From Branchiostoma belcheri (taxonomy: Eukaryota > Chordata > Leptocardii > Amphioxiformes > Branchiostomatidae): 64,000 nt of DNA. Made by a program: the position numbers and the translations under genes. The stretch spans positions 2,724,809 through 2,788,808 of the forward strand of contig NW_017802713.1 of NCBI RefSeq assembly GCF_001625305.1. Reading direction: 5' to 3'. The notes beneath the pieces are model-generated. The model was not told the origin of the DNA, searched no databases, and saw only the letters and a program-made list of their open reading frames with translations. Shown here in pieces: positions 27,470-35,245 of the stretch (positions within the stretch are counted from its first letter, which is position 1; each line of letters starts with the position of its first letter).

Positions 27470-30400
27470 AGAGAGAGACAGACACGCCAAAAACAATACC
27501 TCCATTTTTCATGGAGGTAATAAGCTCATACCACGTCCTGTGTTGTGGTCCCCACTCGGGCCAGTTGAAGAAGAAGGTGTAGAACCGCTGTGCCGTATCC
27601 ACTGGATGCCTGACGATTCTTTGCTGTAGCCGCAGTCACTATAGTCGAAGTTACAGGAAGCCCCTTGAAAATGCATCAGTAACATTCTTTAAGTTTTCCA
27701 TGGATTGAGACACCTTTCAAAGCCACTGCTTTGCGTCATAACATTATCAATACAGAAATGGTCACGATATGCTTAAGCAAACAAGAGTTCCGAGATCTCA
27801 TACCTCCATGAAATATGGATATGGACATGTAAATTTCTTTAATCATGCAAATAACCTCTGCATTAACATAATAAGTGCATCGTGATGTAAACTTTTGATT
27901 AACTTACTCATGTCCCAAGTATGAAATTACTATCATTTGCCACTAAAGAGTCAGATTAATTATGCAAATTAGGTCCGTATTTGCATAATTGGTATCTGGT
28001 GATAGTCCACCTGCCATCCTGATCCTTTTAGATAGCAAAATGTTTTTGAATCGCAAGTGTTGACAAAGTACCGTAACATGAGACCGAGGCGTCATCCTCA
28101 TGTCCACAGTTGTGGCTCCCCCAGCCGCGATGTGGGCAGTACTGCAAGGAGCTCTCGTACCCAGAGCAGCCAAGGTCGTCCATCCATGTCGGTCCGCTGC
28201 CCTGTCCGTAGTACGCACTGTGGTGGTAGGTGTAGTACTCGGAGAATCCCAGCTCACGGCAGACAACTCGGGCTTCTTGCGAGCCAAAGTTGTCGTCACA
28301 GACAGTCCCCCACTGTCCGTTGTAGTAGACCTCCACTCTGCCGTAGCTGTAGCCGTCACCGCCCCTCAGTCGGACCTGGAAGTCTGTGGGATGTGGCATA
28401 AAGTGTGGTGGTCGGCGAATTGATTTTAACTCAAACTTAAAATCACTACGGGCCCCGTCCGACAAGGTACGCCGAAGCGACGCCGTAACCTCAGCGCCCC
28501 GACAGGGAGCCGTAATGCTTAGGTCACAATTCAAGAAAGGGGCCCGCTCGGCGCGTGTTCGGCGTGTTTTTTGGCACTACCGAACGGGACCTGGACGGAG
28601 ACCGGCGGGCTTCCCGACGGCTGCCGGCTTTTTTTTTGGCCCCGCGCGGTCGCCGAATCGATTTTAACTCAGAGTTAAAAACACTTCGGGCCCCGTTCGG
28701 CGAAATACGCCGAAGCGACGCCGTAACCTCACTGCCCGGGACCCGTCGGGCGGCCGAACAGGCACCTGCCTAAGATTATGACGTCACATGTGCTGATCAG
28801 TGCATCAGATGGTCAGGAAAAGGGGGTTATAGGGAGCATATATAAACTCCTGCCTCAGACTACGTCGCACAGTTCACCACGTGTGTGTTACATCGTGTAC
28901 TTGTGTGTGTTACACCTTGTATTTGTGTGTCAGAATGTCGAAGGGCAAGGACGGCTCTCTTGCCAACTTCATAAAACAGATCATAACAGGAATAGAATGT
29001 GTCTGACATTATCTCTTGTTACATCATATGCCTTCGTAATAAAATGGAATCAGAAGTTATTGGCATTTATTTTCAGTCCAAATTTCAACAGAAGTAACGA
29101 TATTCAGTGGTTTTATTGCTCAATAGCAAGGAGCTGCCACGGCACACTTCCTGCGTCACTGCTGAAGTACTTCCTGCGTCACTGTTGAAGTACTTTCGAA
29201 AGTAGGCCCTCGCCTCGGTTACTTTTGCGACGCACCAGTTCTGCCTGCCTCTCTTCTTCAGCTACCAATGCCAGAAGACCTACATGTAGGTTGTCACCAA
29301 TCTCAATCTCAGACGGGCTTGTAAGTTGTTTGCAGGTTGCACTGAACGCTGCATCGCCAACTTCAGTCTACTCTTTACTTGAAGTGAACGGTAGCAGGCA
29401 GTGCAGCGCTTATATATGTACCTGCTCAAAAACACAAGAGGAGCCCGTCGGGATCCCGCCAGGAACCCGCCAGGGACCTGACAGCTGCCCGGCCGAACTG
29501 TAAGAGCCGGTCGGCACCCTACCACACGCCGCACGGGTCAAGACGGGCGACTGACCGGGCACCGGACGGGTGCCTGACAGAAACCGGCCGCAAAAGTTTA
29601 TGAATATTAATGAGAGCCACCGGCCGGAGCACAAGCAGGCCCCGACAGGGAGCCGTAACGTAAAGGAACATTTAATTGTGACCCTGACAGTACGGCGCAC
29701 GCTCGGCGTCCGGCCGGCGTCTACGCCGAGGACATGCCGAACGGGCGCCGTTTCAAATGTGACCTAAGCATAAAGGAACATTTAATTGTGACCCTGACAG
29801 CCGGCGCACGCTCGGCTTCATGACGCCGGCCGGCGTCTACACCGAGAACATGCCGAGCAGGCCCCGTTTCAATTGTGACTCCAGCTCAAGACGCCTCGGC
29901 ACAGTCGGCGATTCGACAGGATATTTGTAAGGGACAATGTGAAATTCACTATAATGTCAAAAGGCATTTCCCTAGATCAAAGTACTTAATGTACAAAGTA
30001 TACAAGTTGCGGATTTTAGTAGTAAACAAGGAAAATCGTAGATTTTGTACCTCCGGGTATTGAAATGTGTGTTGCAGAATGTTGGGTGCATGTTGGGACT
30101 GTTCTTTAAATTAGTGAATTCGCGCGAATACCATTTTTTCGAAAAGTTTCGAAATGTTTGTAATTGGCTAAATGATCTGTGAAATCACTAATCCCCCTAG
30201 CCGACTGGAGCCCAAAAATAGAAAGGACAGGGGGCATCCCGTGGCGAATCTGGCTGCCCGACCCTCAGCGACCAGCGATAATGTAAACAAACACCCGCTC
30301 CGGGCGCCAGCCGCCAATCGTCCGGTGCGCGTGTTACCCTTCTAACATGTAAGTAAGGCCATGTTGATTTGATTATATGGATGACATCCTCTGGGAACCC

Positions 30401-32979
30401 CAAAACTGATGCGCGCGTGCGAATAGTAAAATCTGAGCTTTTTATTGTATACTTTTATATGTTGTTTGTTATATACATGTAGTTGATGGTGTTGAATTTT
30501 ATGTGTTAGATTTAGCCTTCCTGGTTGTGTTAACACAGGTCAGTATTTTCATCTGCAGCCTATAACATGTACCCACGAACGGGCCGCCACGAACTTATGC
30601 CACAAGGAACTCGTAATGAAACTCAGAATGACAACCGGAGCCGTTAAATGGAATCAGACGTTAAAAATAACTGCTGAAGTACCTCCCCGCATGTGCAAGT
30701 CATCCTTATTGTCACTTCCTCCATTTTCCGCCGATTCTTCGTATAAATTGGGGAAGTAAAGGTCTGAATCCGCGGTATTTGTAAGTTAGAAGTCGTAATA
30801 TACGCCGAAAACAACCAACACAAAGGTTGCGCAACAGTACGTTGACCCCTGACCCATTGGCTAACCAGGAAGTGCCGATTACGTGTCCTGTGAACGCGTA
30901 CTAAAGTATCCCCCCAGCGGGTCCCACCAGGCACGATAATGAGACGTTGATTGACGGCACATGTGGTTCACATCTGAACAGTTTCAAAGAAAGAATTTAT
31001 CGAGAATGCTGACACCCCTCTGTGTGAAAGGTCAGATCAGTGGTCGAGACCTCAATGGTCCTTATACATGCAAAGGTCAAAAGTTGAGGCCCACTTTCAC
31101 ACTGAAAGGGGTGTCCATACGCTGTCACAACGCATCATTTTCACGGACTAAAACACACATACTAAAAAACCAAAACAACGTGCACCATCTACAGCCCAAT
31201 AGCAAAACGTATACCAAGTCCCAGACATATCCGTCCACCCAAACGCTAGAAACGGCTGCGAACGTAATTTTCGTCTTCCCTCACAAAACCTCCGCGCACG
31301 GGATACATCCCTACCCGGAGGTAACTAGAGTAGCACTAAACTACCTTGCTTTAGTAGTCAAGCAGTATGTCAATTTCAGTACTTACCGTGGTAGTAATCG
31401 GTGTTTCCTGCTGTTGTCCACCAGTTGTCCCAGGCCGTTGTCCACCACCAAGTGGTAGGCGCTGTGGTTGTGACGTCTCGAAGAAAAAATTACATTATGG
31501 CGTTTTATTGATACTATGACTGCCCTTAGCACTCCCTGTAGTGCTTATATAGATAACAACATTGAAATAAAAGGTTTTGTCCACATGCTAAAATAGTTCA
31601 AATTAGGAATAATACCGTATTAAGACAGGAAATTTAAAATTTGTGCAAATTTTGATGGAATTAAAATAAGTAGCATTATAATCCTGTCAACTGTCATATT
31701 TTGAACACCACAGATACATACATTGGCCTGTTGTAAGCCTGTAGGAGCAGTAGTTTAAATCCTCGTCTTCTATGCTACTACAGTCCGGCATGCCGTCACA
31801 AACCAAATGTCGTGGTATACACTGGCCATCGTAACACTGGAATTCATCCCAACTATTACAGCCCAGTGGATCTGCAAAGGAATTACGCTGTCAGGGATAC
31901 AGGGCGACATTGCTAACATTCCAATTATCATATACACAAGTAACCAAAGAATCTGCTGCACTAAAATTGATATAATACATTGATTTCAACAGTCGAGTGC
32001 AATACGACGTATGGTAACTTGGGAACATTAACACGTATAGACTTTGATGATGATTGAATTTCTAATGGCAAAACACTATAGCTAGTAAAGCTTTCTTTGG
32101 TATCAAGTTCAACCTACCCCACGTTGGCAAAGGTGTAGTTTCAAATGGTGTTGTCCACGAATATCTCTTCCGGTTTCCCCTATCTTCTTTATTTCCTGAA
32201 AATTAAATACATGTAAATGTATTTCTTTTTAATTATCATAGCTAGTAATTTGCTTACCTCCTCCACATGTTTTAACTGAGATGTATGTAACATTTAGCTA
32301 GACAAGGGCATTGATGACATAGCGCCAAAGCTAGAAAACTTTAATCTCCAAGCAGATCCCTTTCGGTGGCAAGACAGTATCCATTAGCCAGAGAAGTTGT
32401 CCGGCGAACTTCTCTGGCTAATGGATACTGTCTTGCCGCCAAAAGGGATCTGCTTGGAGATTAGGAAACTTGGGATGTACCGAATTAACGTTCTCTTGTG
32501 TTTTTCAAAGGTAGTTAATTGCAAGAGTCTACATAGATAAGCTACTGATCACCATATGGCATTCATTATAACAATCACTGTAACAAAATAGAATAATGTG
32601 ACTGAAGTCACAATCATGAGTGTGAGGGGCCATGCAGTCAACTTACCGTCGTGTGGGGTCGTGTGGCGTAGCGGCAGAGTACTCGACTCGGAACCCTGAG
32701 GTCCAGGGTTCGAGTCCTGACATGCCACCGATCTTGTGCCCTTGGGAAAGGCGCTTTACACGACTTTCCTCACTTAACTTAAGTGGAAATGAGTATTGTC
32801 CTGTTCCGTATTTTTCCTCTGCGTTGGTGACGGTATAAAATAAGTTGATATAACTTGAGTGTGCCGTCACCATGTCCAGTCATGAAATGTTGGAATAAAA
32901 AAAAAAACTTACCGTCGTTCTCTGCGATTCCATCTCTCAACACCAACATCAGGTGTAAGATGACCCAGAGTACCGCCAT
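16125..32979 (-). CDS. ZP-A: mosaic membrane protein LDLa-SRCR-MAM-SMB-CUB-SRCR-ZP, 22 exons
   Basis: Exons in gene order: 32979-32913, 32195-32118, 31871-31722, 31476-31387, 28383-28072, 27663-27532, 26474-26239, 25787-25700, 25516-25478, 25360-25313, 24222-24118, 23576-23517, 22719-22494, 22030-21918, 21772-21704, 21506-21198, 20661-20605, 20484-20306, 20118-19730, 19593-19470, 19345-19192, 16318-16125. The joined frame is 3219 nt, 1072 aa. Order: signal peptide 1-20, LDLa 49-98, SRCR 129-232, MAM 233-384, somatomedin-B 414-448, CUB 469-581, SRCR 605-707, ZP 727-975, furin site REKR 978-981, transmembrane 1027-1052, 20-residue tail with a possible YQPV sorting motif. ZP proteins are cleaved at the furin site and polymerise. 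With SRCR and CUB this resembles DMBT1-type epithelial scavenger proteins; the role is inferred. One intron (after 21918) uses a GC donor. Confidence 0.93.
17088..17477 (-). pseudogene. Penelope GIY-YIG endonuclease fragment, left arm
   Basis: 129-residue open frame with [30 protein letters not shown] and the C-terminal stretch through SKVSCE. It is the C-terminal endonuclease domain of a Penelope-like polyprotein. The frame is broken upstream, before the RT part. Confidence 0.85.
17797..18310 (-). pseudogene. Penelope reverse transcriptase remnant
   Basis: Minus-strand frames contain [20 protein letters not shown] (RT fingers region), then, after frameshifts, a segment corresponding to the [10 protein letters not shown] region and a following [11 protein letters not shown] region. 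Several frames must be combined to follow it, so it is inactive. Confidence 0.75.
18667..19012 (+). pseudogene. Penelope GIY-YIG endonuclease fragment, right arm
   Basis: Mirror copy of the left-arm domain. It is split by a frameshift near 18800: one frame holds [19 protein letters not shown], the next holds [19 protein letters not shown] through NKVSCE. Confidence 0.83.
19192..20484 (-). CDS. ZP-A: ZP domain exons and furin site
   Basis: Four exons (20484-20306, 20118-19730, 19593-19470, 19345-19192). The first starts the ZP-N half ([29 protein letters not shown]). The second holds the end of ZP-N and the start of ZP-C ([30 protein letters not shown]). The third has [11 protein letters not shown] and VYLHCVIQ. 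The last has [10 protein letters not shown] followed by the cleavage site GDREKREA. The first exon's acceptor is the CAG six bases before a second AG; the paralogue lacks the second AG, so the upstream CAG is the conserved site. Confidence 0.93.
20605..20661 (-). CDS. ZP-A short Pro/Thr linker exon before ZP
   Basis: A 57-nt phase 1-1 exon coding [19 protein letters not shown]. It is related to linkers at 23517-23576 and, in ZP-B, 38759-38818 (shared LPTV/LPTI core). Confidence 0.85.
21198..21506 (-). CDS. ZP-A SRCR domain 2
   Basis: One-exon SRCR module, phase 1-1, 103 codons. Key motifs are [37 protein letters not shown] and a C-terminal VSVVCG. The cysteine pattern is that of group B SRCR domains encoded by one exon, as in DMBT1. 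Confidence 0.93.
21704..21772 (-). CDS. ZP-A Thr/Trp linker exon
   Basis: A 69-nt phase 1-1 exon coding [20 protein letters not shown], placed between CUB and SRCR 2. It is a member of the Thr/Trp linker-exon family. Confidence 0.85.
21918..22719 (-). CDS. ZP-A CUB domain (two exons, GC donor)
   Basis: Exons 22719-22494 and 22030-21918. The first has [26 protein letters not shown] and [12 protein letters not shown]; the second has [20 protein letters not shown]. The second exon ends CAAG before GCGAGT: a GC donor where the paralogue has GTGAGT at the aligned position. Confidence 0.9.
22914..23193. repeat. (CA)n microsatellites flanking an assembly gap
   Basis: About 80 bp of CA repeat at 22914-22993 and again at 23114-23193 flank 95 Ns (23005-23099). 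All open frames here are repeat artefacts. Confidence 0.97.
23517..23576 (-). CDS. ZP-A linker exon between somatomedin-B and CUB
   Basis: A 60-nt phase 1-1 exon coding [18 protein letters not shown], homologous to the linkers preceding ZP in both paralogues. Confidence 0.85.
24118..24222 (-). CDS. ZP-A somatomedin-B domain
   Basis: A 105-nt phase 1-1 exon with eight cysteines in somatomedin-B spacing: [27 protein letters not shown]. Somatomedin-B domains form small disulfide knots that bind other proteins (as in vitronectin). Absent from ZP-B. Confidence 0.9.
24234..24633. mobile_element. MITE with ~33-bp terminal inverted repeats, 11 bp from an exon
   Basis: The ends are AGGCCACAGCAAGTAA...ATGACATC and the inverse GATGTCATCC...CATGCTGTGGCCT. 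The flanks suggest a TTA target duplication. It shares its body with the copy at 10213-10586. The left end lies 11 bp upstream of the somatomedin-B exon acceptor side. Confidence 0.87.
24949..25240. repeat. (CTAT)n microsatellite with an inverted TAGA segment
   Basis: About 290 bp of CTAT repeats with CTTT variants. A TAGATAGATAGA stretch near 25048-25066 makes an internal hairpin. Confidence 0.97.
25313..25516 (-). CDS. ZP-A two consecutive Thr/Trp linker exons
   Basis: Exon 25516-25478 codes [12 protein letters not shown]; exon 25360-25313 codes [15 protein letters not shown]. Both are phase 1-1 with good donors (GTAAGC, GTAGGC). They are clearly duplicates of one exon type. Confidence 0.82.
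25700..27663 (-). CDS. ZP-A MAM domain (three exons)
   Basis: Exons 27663-27532 ([31 protein letters not shown]), 26474-26239 ([40 protein letters not shown]) and 25787-25700 ([20 protein letters not shown], then a final Cys). The phases are 1-1, 1-0 and 0-1, the same as in ZP-B. MAM domains are adhesive beta-sandwich modules of extracellular proteins. Confidence 0.92.
25975..26208. repeat. GT-rich variant microsatellite
   Basis: About 230 bp of interrupted TGTGTGCGTT-type repeat inside the MAM intron. Long Cys/Val or His/Thr frames across it are artefacts. Confidence 0.95.
27404..27466. repeat. (CA)n microsatellite
   Basis: About 60 bp of CA repeat followed by GAGAGA, directly downstream of the first MAM exon of ZP-A. 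Confidence 0.96.
28072..28383 (-). CDS. ZP-A SRCR domain 1
   Basis: One exon, 104 codons, phase 1-1. It contains [51 protein letters not shown] and a final VSCYG. Confidence 0.92.
28384..31386. other. 3-kb intron of ZP-A
   Basis: Holds the GC-rich repeats, a MITE fragment starting GGCCATGTTGATTTG near 30357, and otherwise unique non-coding DNA. No exon can be supported; the flanking exons join in phase without it. Confidence 0.65.
28425..28765. repeat. GC-rich dispersed repeat, two partial copies
   Basis: A ~105-bp block containing GGGCCCCG and CGAAGCGACGCCGTAACCTC occurs at about 28425 and again at 28659. Related sequence lies at 13660-13990. A second GC-rich field at 29440-29880 contains CATAAAGGAACATTTAATTG twice. 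Confidence 0.75.
31387..31476 (-). CDS. ZP-A Thr/Trp linker exon after LDLa
   Basis: A 90-nt phase 1-1 exon coding [20 protein letters not shown] followed by TAGNTDYYH. It is the longest linker in ZP-A and closely matches ZP-B linkers at 43156, 40793 and 48536. Confidence 0.88.
31722..31871 (-). CDS. ZP-A LDL-receptor class A domain
   Basis: A 150-nt exon: [34 protein letters not shown], then a final Cys. Six cysteines and the acidic Ca2+-binding cluster are present. The donor is GTATGT after GGCCAAT. Confidence 0.9.
32118..32195 (-). CDS. ZP-A N-terminal linker exon
   Basis: A 78-nt phase 1-1 exon coding [21 protein letters not shown] basic NRKR motif could be a proprotein-convertase site. 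The homologous ZP-B exon (51384-51310) has NRESRW instead, so cleavage here would be specific to ZP-A. Confidence 0.82.
32340..32465. repeat. Hairpin element in ZP-A intron 1
   Basis: Arms AATCTCCAAGCAGATCCC and its inverse GGGATCTGCTTGGAGATT, extended by TGGCTAATGGATACTGTC and its complement. The same arm sequence (ATGGATACTGCC, CAGTATCCATTGGCC) recurs at about 46005-46140, so this is a family of foldback elements. Confidence 0.88.
32653..32906 (+). mobile_element. SINE family A inserted at the ZP-A exon 1 splice donor
   Basis: The plus-strand head has TGGCGTAGCGGCAGAGT (A box) and GGTTCGAGTCC (B box), with an 11-A tail. A perfect target-site duplication, ACTTACCGTCGT, lies at 32641-32652 and 32907-32918. 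That duplicated sequence is the exon 1 end plus its GTAAGT donor. Confidence 0.93.
32913..32979 (-). CDS. ZP-A exon 1: start codon and signal peptide
   Basis: [20 protein letters not shown]; a hydrophobic core precedes a likely cleavage after GIA. The same peptide with one substitution starts ZP-B. The ATG is about 20 nt into the transcript if the TATTTAA box is used. Confidence 0.9.
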
Positions 32980-33027
32980 CTTGTTACTTTGTCCAAACTC
33001 TGGGGCACAGCCGACTGCTCCAGGCAT

Positions 33028-33034
33028 TAAATAT
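33028..33034 (-). promoter_or_regulatory. TATA-like box of ZP-A
   Basis: TATTTAA on the minus strand, about 50 bp before the ATG. The whole interval from this box to the ATG is nearly identical to the ZP-B promoter (box at 53308-53314). Confidence 0.65.
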
Positions 33035-33519
33035 CTTCATGTACGTGTTTGCAGACGCTGCAGATGTGAACTTCTCATACTTAACACTTCTATAAATCAC
33101 CAGAAATGATATCCGGTTTTCGTCGCAAATCAAAATGTTCTCGCCTGTACCATTCTAACGTGAATGTTACGTTTTTATGAAGAATGAAGACGCCTTTAAC
33201 GTGCAAGTGAGCGTGCGAATAAAACAAAAAAGTTTGGCAAAAAAAGTTGCCTTCATTATCAAATCTAGGTGGTCATGAAGGTTGAACAAATGGCTAAACA
33301 CACAGAGTAATATTTTATTGGCATGGTGAATAATAGACGCTTCATTTTCATTCCTTCACATTTTCTTCTTGTCCTTCGGAATTGATTTTGGTATTCTGTG
33401 ACATAAGTATCGTTTTCCAATATCTTTTTCTAAATTTACGGCATATATTTGCTCATTTTGTGGCTACTTTGTACGATTTACAGTATGGTCGAATTTTTTT
33501 TATGGAAACGGACAAAAAT

Positions 33520-33566
33520 TCATGCGTGCGCGGATGTCATCCATATAATCAAATCAACATGGCCAA
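33520..33566. mobile_element. MITE terminal fragment
   Basis: GCGCGGATGTCATCCATATAA followed by TCAAATCAACATGGCC is the inverse of the end seen at 30357-30390. The rest of the element is not clear. A further copy spans about 16375-16770 in the last intron of ZP-A. Confidence 0.6.
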
Positions 33567-33699
33567 CTACCAATAAAGTACTTTGTAATCAACACTACGC
33601 CTTCTAAGTCCAAAATAAGTGGACTTGACTTTTATTTACTACGGTAGTAAAGTCCAGTATGTTTACAAAGTAAACATCATGGCCATCATGGCCACCCAT

Positions 33700-34115
33700 C
33701 GTGTGGCGTCGTGTGGCGTAGTGGTAGATCATTCGACTGTGAACCAGGAGACCCAGGTTCGACCCCGAGTCGTACCCGGGACATGTCTGGACATGCGCCC
33801 GACGTTGTGTCCTTGGGAAAGGCACTTTACACGACTTTCCTCACTCCACCCAGGTGTGAATGGGTACCTAACTTCGGTTGGGGATGGCCGTATGGAGGTC
33901 ATCTGGTGGCACCAAATGGCAGCTGCACAGACCCTTGCGGCAGTTCCACAAAAATGTGGAACAAATATGTATCATGACATTGTGTATTATGTGTATTATT
34001 ATGTGTATTATTACCATTTGTATCATCTGATTGTAAACCCTGCATCAATTCAGCACTATAAGGCTGCGACTGCACGGGTGATGCTTGGCCAATAAACCAT
34101 TTATCATCCGATTTA
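33700..34115 (+). mobile_element. tRNA-derived SINE, family B
   Basis: The head TGGCGTAGTGGTAGATCATT is followed by GGTTCGACCCC. The long body includes TGGCACCAAATGGCAGCTG and TGTGGAACAAATATGTATC, and the element ends at GGCCAATAAACC. Full relative at 61572-61950; 5'-truncated relative at 35367-35560. Confidence 0.88.
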
Positions 34116-34955
34116 ACTGGCACTAAGTTACTAACTACCATTGGTAAATCCAACTTTTCGTGCAGTGTGTGGTTGTCAGTTTGAAAATGTGAACCATAAA
34201 CTACAATGTAATAGATATAGAATACGTTCGATATTTGGAAACTCAGTAGTATTGGAGTACTGAGCGCGCGTTAACATACATCGCGTTTCTAAACCGTGTC
34301 TAAAAACACGCACTCTTCAAATAACTGAACCCAGTATAAAATCGTCAGCCAAAAAACTGCCTCGTTACATCTGCAGCTGATCGATGCCATTCACACTTTA
34401 TCTTATCGACTTCCGACTAGTTATCCACAAGCACACGGCCATCAATTTTAAGTTGCCAGGCATGTTTACTTGCATGTTATACTAAGGGCACTAGTTTAAC
34501 CTGAGTAAGCATTTAAATTACTCGTTGAGTGCCTAGTATTTACCCACTTTAGCGCATTACCACGTTGCTATTTATTACCTTTGATAAGAAGGCTATGTTT
34601 TCGGGGGCACGCGCGCGCGTGTTTAAACAAGATAAATCTAGAAGGCTTGGATGGATAGTCTTTGTAGGTGGGTAGGTCTTAATGAGACCTCGCAAGTTTG
34701 ATTTTTGGTCCTTGGCGACTTGTTATGGTACTGCAATGGAACTTCTGCGTTTGATATCTTGTGATATGGATGGGCATGCTAGGGTAACGGATTTTGGTTC
34801 GTAGACAGTTCTTTTCCTCGGGAAGAAGTGACGTGAGTTTGAGCTCCCCAGTAGTAACAATCGGTGAAAATAGTATGGTTTAGCAGAGGTAACCAAGCCC
34901 AAGTAAAGATTAACACCCAACGCTTTGCCCAACGCTTTATTTGTGTACCCAATGC

Positions 34956-34961
34956 TTTATT
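34956..34961 (-). terminator. Polyadenylation signal of ZP-B
   Basis: TTTATT on plus reads AATAAA on minus, about 90 nt past the ZP-B stop. A second signal lies at 34936-34941. Confidence 0.58.
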
Positions 34962-35051
34962 TCTCCGAGTACTTGTTTTAAGACACTGCAGTCACTACTC
35001 ACTATGGCCCTGTTCCATGCTAATCAGATTAAACTCTAGTTAGCTTGTTAC

Positions 35052-35245
35052 TTAGTATGTCTCCGCGGTATCGACAGGCTGGTACCGGAAGGCCATCTTG
35101 TCGCGGCGGTGTTTGTAGACGAACGCCATGGCGGCGATGCCGAGAACGACCACGGCCAGACCGGCCACGGCGGCGACGGCGAGGGTCAGGGCCGGGGTCT
35201 GCGCAAAGTCGCTGGACGTGTAGGTCTTCTTCTCAGCGGAGAAGT
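35052..35245 (-). CDS. ZP-B last exon: transmembrane helix and tail
   Basis: Same length (194 nt) and almost the same DNA as the ZP-A last exon. The stem differs ([10 protein letters not shown] against [10 protein letters not shown]); the helix and the tail ([12 protein letters not shown]) are identical. Confidence 0.93.

Noticed and set aside
28057..28423. Plus-strand open frames opposite SRCR exons (also 40008-40396, 41303-41695 and 46160-46576)
   Set aside because: They are antisense shadows of GC-rich SRCR exons and lack domains or splice context of their own.
30961..31458. A 165-codon plus-strand open frame
   Set aside because: It is low-complexity, has no domain, and its 3' end is antisense to a well-supported ZP-A linker exon.
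31703..31730. A GC donor (GCCAAT) at the end of the ZP-A LDLa exon
   Set aside because: A normal GTATGT donor seven bases further on keeps the phase and needs no exception.
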